Origin: an uncultured Dermatophilus sp.
Lineage (GTDB): Bacteria; Actinomycetota; Actinomycetes; Actinomycetales; Dermatophilaceae
Reading direction: 5' to 3'
Assembly (NCBI GenBank): GCA_945876925.1
Contig: CAMCQD010000002.1
Location: 1 to 24,254 of the forward strand
Length of the DNA: 24,254 nt
The notes under the pieces are model-generated. The model was not told the DNA's origin. It saw nothing but the letters and a program-made list of their open reading frames with translations, and made no database searches. Below are positions 20,431-24,254 of the stretch, one piece after another (positions within the stretch are counted from its first letter, which is position 1; each line of letters begins with the position of its first letter). The position numbers and the translations under genes are program-made.

Positions 20431-23019
20431 TCACCGGCAGATGAGCTGCTGGGAGACGATGTCGGAGTAGAGCACGAGCGCCGGGTACCGGGCCACGTGC
20501 ACCACCTGCGCCATCGTCGCGGGCACCCCGGGTACCAGCTCGCGCACGGCATTAGGCCGTCCGGTGATCTGCCCCGGATTGAACACCACCCCGGGCTGCT
20601 CGTCGAACAGCGCCGCATAGAACGTGCCGGATTCCACGATGTCCTGGAAGAAGTGGCTCCCGTAGGACAGCTCGGGCCGGAAATCCCCGTCCGGGTAGGT
20701 GAACTCGACCAGCGCGGCGGCTCCGGCGACGTCCGGGAACGCCACCGGCACCCCCAGCGCGGGGGTGCTCGTTCCCCAGCGGCCGGGCCCCAGGAGCATG
20801 ACATTGCGGTCCCCGGCTGCCCGGGTGACCTCGCCCAGCAGCCGGGCCACCGAATACCGTTCCTGATGCCCCAGGGCGAGGTATTCGCGTGGTTTGACCA
20901 GCACTGCGTATTCGATCGGCAGCCGCACGTTGCCGCCCATGAAGTTGCCGCGGGAGGTGAATAGCGACCCGGCCGGATCGGCGTCCCCGGGCATGGTGAC
21001 TGCCTTGCCCAGTCCGCGGGTCTGCAGCGGACGGCACTGCACGAGGTTGAACCGGTACTCCCCGTCCCGGCGGATATTCACCGTGAATTCGATATCCACC
21101 GGGTAGTCGTACGCGGATGACAGGACGGCCAGTGCATCGCGCATCACGGCACCGAAATCCGTGCGGGCGAGCAGGCCCTGCAAATCGCAGATCACCGGGG
21201 TGGAGGCCGGCTGGCGCCCCAGCTCCCGGTAGCGCCGCAAGGCCGATTCGTCCGGGGAGCAGAACAGATCCCAGTCGGCGCCGATATCGCCGCGCGGCGC
21301 CCCCCGGACCCCGCCGAGAATGCGGGTCAGCGGGACGGTGACCAGCTCGTTCTCCGACAGGGAGAGAACGTCGACGAACCGCTGGGAATAGCGGCGTTCT
21401 TCTCCCTGGGCGACCCCGCGGCGGCGCAGCGGGTCATCCAGCGTGACGATCCGGGCATAGTCCTCGTGGGTGCGGTCGACCGCCCGCGTCCCCAGCCCGA
21501 AGACCAGGCGCAGCATGCCCGCGTCAGAATCGATATCACGCTCCCACACGTACAGGTTCGAGGAATTCCCGACCCCGCCGGCGTGCGGGAAGAACATGTC
21601 GCCGTGGTGGTCGCCGGATACCCGCTGGACGAGCACGGCCATCTGCTCATCGAGTTCCGACAGCCCCCGGTTCCTCCGGTAGGTGAGCGCCTCGGGGCTC
21701 ATCGCGCTGGCGTACACCGCCCGCACCGCGTCCTCGAACCGGCGGTACCTGTCCTCCGGCGTGCCCTGCCCGGCGCAGAAGATGCTCTCGTACTTGCCCG
21801 CGAACGCGTTACCGAAATTGTCCTCCAGCAGCGAGCTGCTCCGCACGATGACCGGCGACTGGCCGAAATACTCCAGCATCCGCACGAACTGCTCCCGGAT
21901 ACTCGGCGGGAAACGCCCCTGGGCAAGCGCCTCATGCAGCCTGGCACCGGCCGGGAAATACCCCTCGGGGGTCTTCTGCTCCATCCACAGCCGCCACATG
22001 CCATTGGCGACGACGTAGGTGTAGAACAGATCCGAGCCCAGGAAGTACGAATCGTGCTCCTCGATGCGCCCGGCGAACCGCCCCTGCGGATCCTTGCCGA
22101 GAATGCCCCGCGCCACCAGCATTCCCACGCTCTTGCCGCCGATGAAACCGGTTCCGATCTCCCGGGAGGCGGCACTGAGCAGGTCTTCCAGGGACAGATA
22201 CCGGCGGCACAGCCCGAGCATGCGGCTCTCGCGGCCGATGAGCATGGCCAGCAGCAGCTCCCTGGCCTCCTCGCGCTGAGCCTGCGCGCCCGGGCCGGTG
22301 GCATGCAGCGCGTCAAAGCCCTGCTCGATGAGCACCCGCCAGTGATCCGGCGGGTCGATGTTGTGGCTCATCCGGGCGAACAGCCGCGACGAGGCCTCAC
22401 TGGAGGTGATCGGCTCCACCTCGTCACCGGCGATGACGTGCGGGAAGAACATCGTCGGCGAGTGCCGGCTCCACACCTTGAGCGGGTGCACGTAGGTCTC
22501 GTCGTCAATGCCGTACAAGTCGAGCAGCAGCTGCGTCGTCTCCCGGATGCCGGCGATCGTGGTGTACGTGTGCTCACCGCGGATCAGCGGGAAGTAGGCG
22601 ACCGTGTCCAGGTCGTACAGGAACGGGCAGGTGACCTTGAAGAAGTTCATCACCGCCAGGTCGGAGCGCCAGTGCGGCAGCAGATCGGTGAGGCAGTCGA
22701 ACACGTAGAACGCCAGGGTGCCCCGCTCGGCGATGAGCTGATGGACCGCGGGAGCGAACGCCTCGAACCCTAGCGCCGGGTCGACCCGGGCCACCTCCAC
22801 GCCGGCGAGATCGGTGATCACCGGCGGGTGCAGCCCGTAGCGCACGTAGACCAGCCGGCGCCCCTCAGCGCGGGCCCGGGCGAAGAACGGCTGCGCCACC
22901 TTGCGGTAGTCCTCCAGCGAGTCCACCTGCCAGACGACGTTGTCACCTAGCCGCAGCCCGTCGACGACCCGGTCCAGGCCCGCGATGCCAGTGCTGGCCC
23001 GGTTGTACGCCTCGCTCAT
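20431..23019 (-). CDS. PEP/pyruvate-binding (PPDK_N) domain protein with Walker-less RecA/KaiC-like N-terminus
   Basis: An 862-residue cytoplasmic protein. Residues 8-220 look like a RecA/KaiC-type domain (RASTGIAGLDRVVDGLRLGDNVVW..., GRRLVYVRYG, TTIAGIRETTQLLLDLYG), but the P-loop position reads WQVDSLEDYRK, without GxxGxGKT. From about 285 a PPDK/PEP-synthase ATP-grasp domain follows: GFIGGKSVGML (291-301), SPVIVRSSSLLEDNFGNAFAGKYESI (388-413), MAVLVQRVSG (460-469), and later DIEFTV...FNLVQCRPLQT. A conserved C-terminal part (MLLGPGRWGTSTPALGVP, SYGSHFFQDIVES) ends the protein. The phosphohistidine domain and PEP barrel of true PPDK or PpsA are absent, so it is not a standard PEP synthase. 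GGAGG five bases before the ATG at 23019 supports the start. Function unknown. Confidence 0.85.
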   Translation of the reverse strand: MSEAYNRASTGIAGLDRVVDGLRLGDNVVWQVDSLEDYRKVAQPFFARARAEGRRLVYVRYGLHPPVITDLAGVEVARVDPALGFEAFAPAVHQLIAERGTLAFYVFDCLTDLLPHWRSDLAVMNFFKVTCPFLYDLDTVAYFPLIRGEHTYTTIAGIRETTQLLLDLYGIDDETYVHPLKVWSRHSPTMFFPHVIAGDEVEPITSSEASSRLFARMSHNIDPPDHWRVLIEQGFDALHATGPGAQAQREEARELLLAMLIGRESRMLGLCRRYLSLEDLLSAASREIGTGFIGGKSVGMLVARGILGKDPQGRFAGRIEEHDSYFLGSDLFYTYVVANGMWRLWMEQKTPEGYFPAGARLHEALAQGRFPPSIREQFVRMLEYFGQSPVIVRSSSLLEDNFGNAFAGKYESIFCAGQGTPEDRYRRFEDAVRAVYASAMSPEALTYRRNRGLSELDEQMAVLVQRVSGDHHGDMFFPHAGGVGNSSNLYVWERDIDSDAGMLRLVFGLGTRAVDRTHEDYARIVTLDDPLRRRGVAQGEERRYSQRFVDVLSLSENELVTVPLTRILGGVRGAPRGDIGADWDLFCSPDESALRRYRELGRQPASTPVICDLQGLLARTDFGAVMRDALAVLSSAYDYPVDIEFTVNIRRDGEYRFNLVQCRPLQTRGLGKAVTMPGDADPAGSLFTSRGNFMGGNVRLPIEYAVLVKPREYLALGHQERYSVARLLGEVTRAAGDRNVMLLGPGRWGTSTPALGVPVAFPDVAGAAALVEFTYPDGDFRPELSYGSHFFQDIVESGTFYAALFDEQPGVVFNPGQITGRPNAVRELVPGVPATMAQVVHVARYPALVLYSDIVSQQLICR

Positions 23020-23125
23020 GTGCCCTCCGTTCGCACCGGAACCGGTACCCGCTAGCCTGACCGATCCGGCTGTCCCGCGGGGCCGCTCGGGCACGGTTGC
23101 GGGCGGTGCGGCGCCGGCGCGGGGG

Positions 23126-24118
23126 TCAGCGCGGGGTCAGCTGGGCCCAGATGGCGAAGTGATCGCTGCTGGTCGCCGGGAGGATGCCGGCGGCGGCGAC
23201 CTCGTAGCCCCGGGCGAGCACGTGGTCGAGCTGGACGAACCGGGGGAAGAACCACCCGTGCGGCCAGGTCCGGGTCCACGGGAGGTACCCGCTGGGGGCC
23301 TGGGCCATCCCGGACATCAGCCGCCGCAGCACCGGGTGGGACCGGGAGGCGTTGAAGTCCCCGGCGAGCACCACCCGCTCTCCGGGGGGCCGGGCGTCCC
23401 GCCAGGCGATCAGGTCGCTCAGCTCGGCGTGCCAGCGGCTGTCCGCGGTGAGCCGGGGCGAGAAGCTGTGCACCGCCTTGAGCAGGGTGCCGTTCGCCAG
23501 CCGCACCACCGGCATGTCGAAGGGCCCGTCCGGCGTGCCGCTCCCGGGACGCTGATCCTCGTGACGCACCTGACCGCAGGCGAGCCCGGCCGGCAGCTCG
23601 GGGCAGGTCACCGGTTCGCGGGTGAACACCACGGTGGCACCCGAGCCGCCCAGGCTGCCGGTGGCGTAGGGCAGGTACTGGCGGATGCCGCCGCTTTCCA
23701 GTTTCGCGAAGTGCTCCGCGCTCTCCTCGGCGAGCACGAGCACGTCGGGGAGGAGCCGGCGCACCTGCTCCAGGGTCAGGCCCGGATCCTCCTGGCCGAA
23801 GTACGCGTTGGCCGACAGCACGGTGATGGTGCCCGCGGGCGCCTGACCGGCCGGCAGCGGACTGCGCTCCTGGCGGGTGGCCGCATCCGGGATGAGCGGG
23901 GCGAGGATCACCAGCGCCGACAGCACGAGGACCAGCGCTCCCCTGGGCGACCAGCGCAGCAGGAGCAGCGCCAGCAAGGGCAGGAACAGCGCGGCCACCG
24001 GGGCGGCGGCCTGCAGCTGCGGCAGCGTGCCGCCCCAGTCCGCGTCGATCACGCTGGCAGCGGCGATGACGACGATCACGGCGATCAGACCGCGACGCAG
24101 CCAGCGCATCCGGCGCAC
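23126..24118 (-). CDS. membrane-anchored endonuclease/exonuclease/phosphatase family protein
   Basis: A 330-residue protein with three N-terminal membrane helices (about 10-24, 37-54 and 60-76) and a metal-dependent hydrolase domain, probably outside the membrane. Domain motifs: VLSANAYFG (Asn103), VLAEES (Glu131), VHSFSP, LAGDFNASRSHP (Asp254, Asn256), QLDHVLARG and SSDHFAIWAQL (Asp319, His320), the usual EEP set. Substrate (nucleic acid, phospholipid or other phosphoester) cannot be told. The start is uncertain: GTG at 24118 has AAGGGG five bases upstream, and ATG at 24109 has GGAGG eleven bases upstream; the frame stays open to 24235. It precedes the PPDK-like gene by 106 bp. I see no feature in 24119-24254. 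Confidence 0.85.
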   Translation of the reverse strand: MRRMRWLRRGLIAVIVVIAAASVIDADWGGTLPQLQAAAPVAALFLPLLALLLLRWSPRGALVLVLSALVILAPLIPDAATRQERSPLPAGQAPAGTITVLSANAYFGQEDPGLTLEQVRRLLPDVLVLAEESAEHFAKLESGGIRQYLPYATGSLGGSGATVVFTREPVTCPELPAGLACGQVRHEDQRPGSGTPDGPFDMPVVRLANGTLLKAVHSFSPRLTADSRWHAELSDLIAWRDARPPGERVVLAGDFNASRSHPVLRRLMSGMAQAPSGYLPWTRTWPHGWFFPRFVQLDHVLARGYEVAAAGILPATSSDHFAIWAQLTPR

Positions 24119-24254
24119 CACCTCCCCTTCTTCCCCGGCCGGGCCGGATAGCCGGCCCGGCCCTGGTCGCACGGCCGGCGCCGCAGACGGGACCGGCAGA
24201 TTCACACGGACTGGTGAGTGGCTAAGCACCCGCACCCCGGCATGTGACGTGGGC

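Noticed and set aside
21466..22773. 435-codon plus-strand open frame opposite the PPDK-like gene
   Set aside because: Antisense shadow of a conserved coding region; no domain and biased composition.
1..24254. Defence system, mobile element, biosynthetic cluster or CRISPR array
   Set aside because: No transposase, integrase, repeat array, toxin-antitoxin pair, nuclease-helicase set or synthase module is visible; gene content is metabolic and base composition is even apart from short intergenic patches.

Overview
The window looks like chromosomal DNA of a GC-rich actinomycete (Actinomycetota). Signs are the very high GC with G/C at most third codon positions, frequent GTG starts (and one TTG), an actinobacterial small membrane protein family beside a GlsB/YeaQ protein, an encapsulin/DyP operon of the kind known from Brevibacterium and mycobacteria, and a Mycobacterium-type sulfite reductase. 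I cannot fix the genus. Almost all of the sequence is ordinary dense coding DNA. I see no rRNA, tRNA, CRISPR array, transposase, phage gene or integration site.

Layout. 1-2056 (minus): the edge of a small unrecognised ORF, a class I/II PLP aminotransferase, a GlsB/YeaQ/YmgE membrane protein and a coupled small membrane protein. 2261-3079 (plus): type I 3-dehydroquinate dehydratase, converging on ald across a strong hairpin at 3097-3142. 3155-6968 (minus): alanine dehydrogenase, an SdaC-type serine/HAAAP permease and an aldo/keto reductase. The ald-permease gap holds a long hairpin, and the 361-bp gap above the permease holds several inverted repeats. 7139-8979 (plus): a DyP peroxidase with a C-terminal cargo-loading peptide, overlapping by four bases the encapsulin shell gene that packages it.

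9076-14273 (minus): a five-gene assimilatory sulfate reduction operon in the order sulfite reductase, cysH (iron-sulfur APS-reductase type), cysC, cysD, cysN, every junction overlapping. It is divergent from a sirohydrochlorin chelatase (14418-15176, plus), which converges on a uroporphyrinogen-III methyltransferase (15142-16134, minus). Together these cover sulfate to sulfide plus most of the siroheme pathway the sulfite reductase needs; a convincing precorrin-2 dehydrogenase is not visible here.

16180-24118 (minus): an isoamylase-type glycogen debranching enzyme, a GatB/YqeY protein, a monoglyceride-lipase-like hydrolase, a large protein joining a Walker-less RecA/KaiC-like N-terminus to a PPDK-type ATP-grasp domain, and a membrane-anchored endonuclease/exonuclease/phosphatase protein.

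The points most worth following up are the orphan PPDK_N fusion protein (function unknown), the encapsulin operon, the missing precorrin-2 dehydrogenase function, possible leaderless starts of the two siroheme genes, and the structured leaders of the permease and cys operons.
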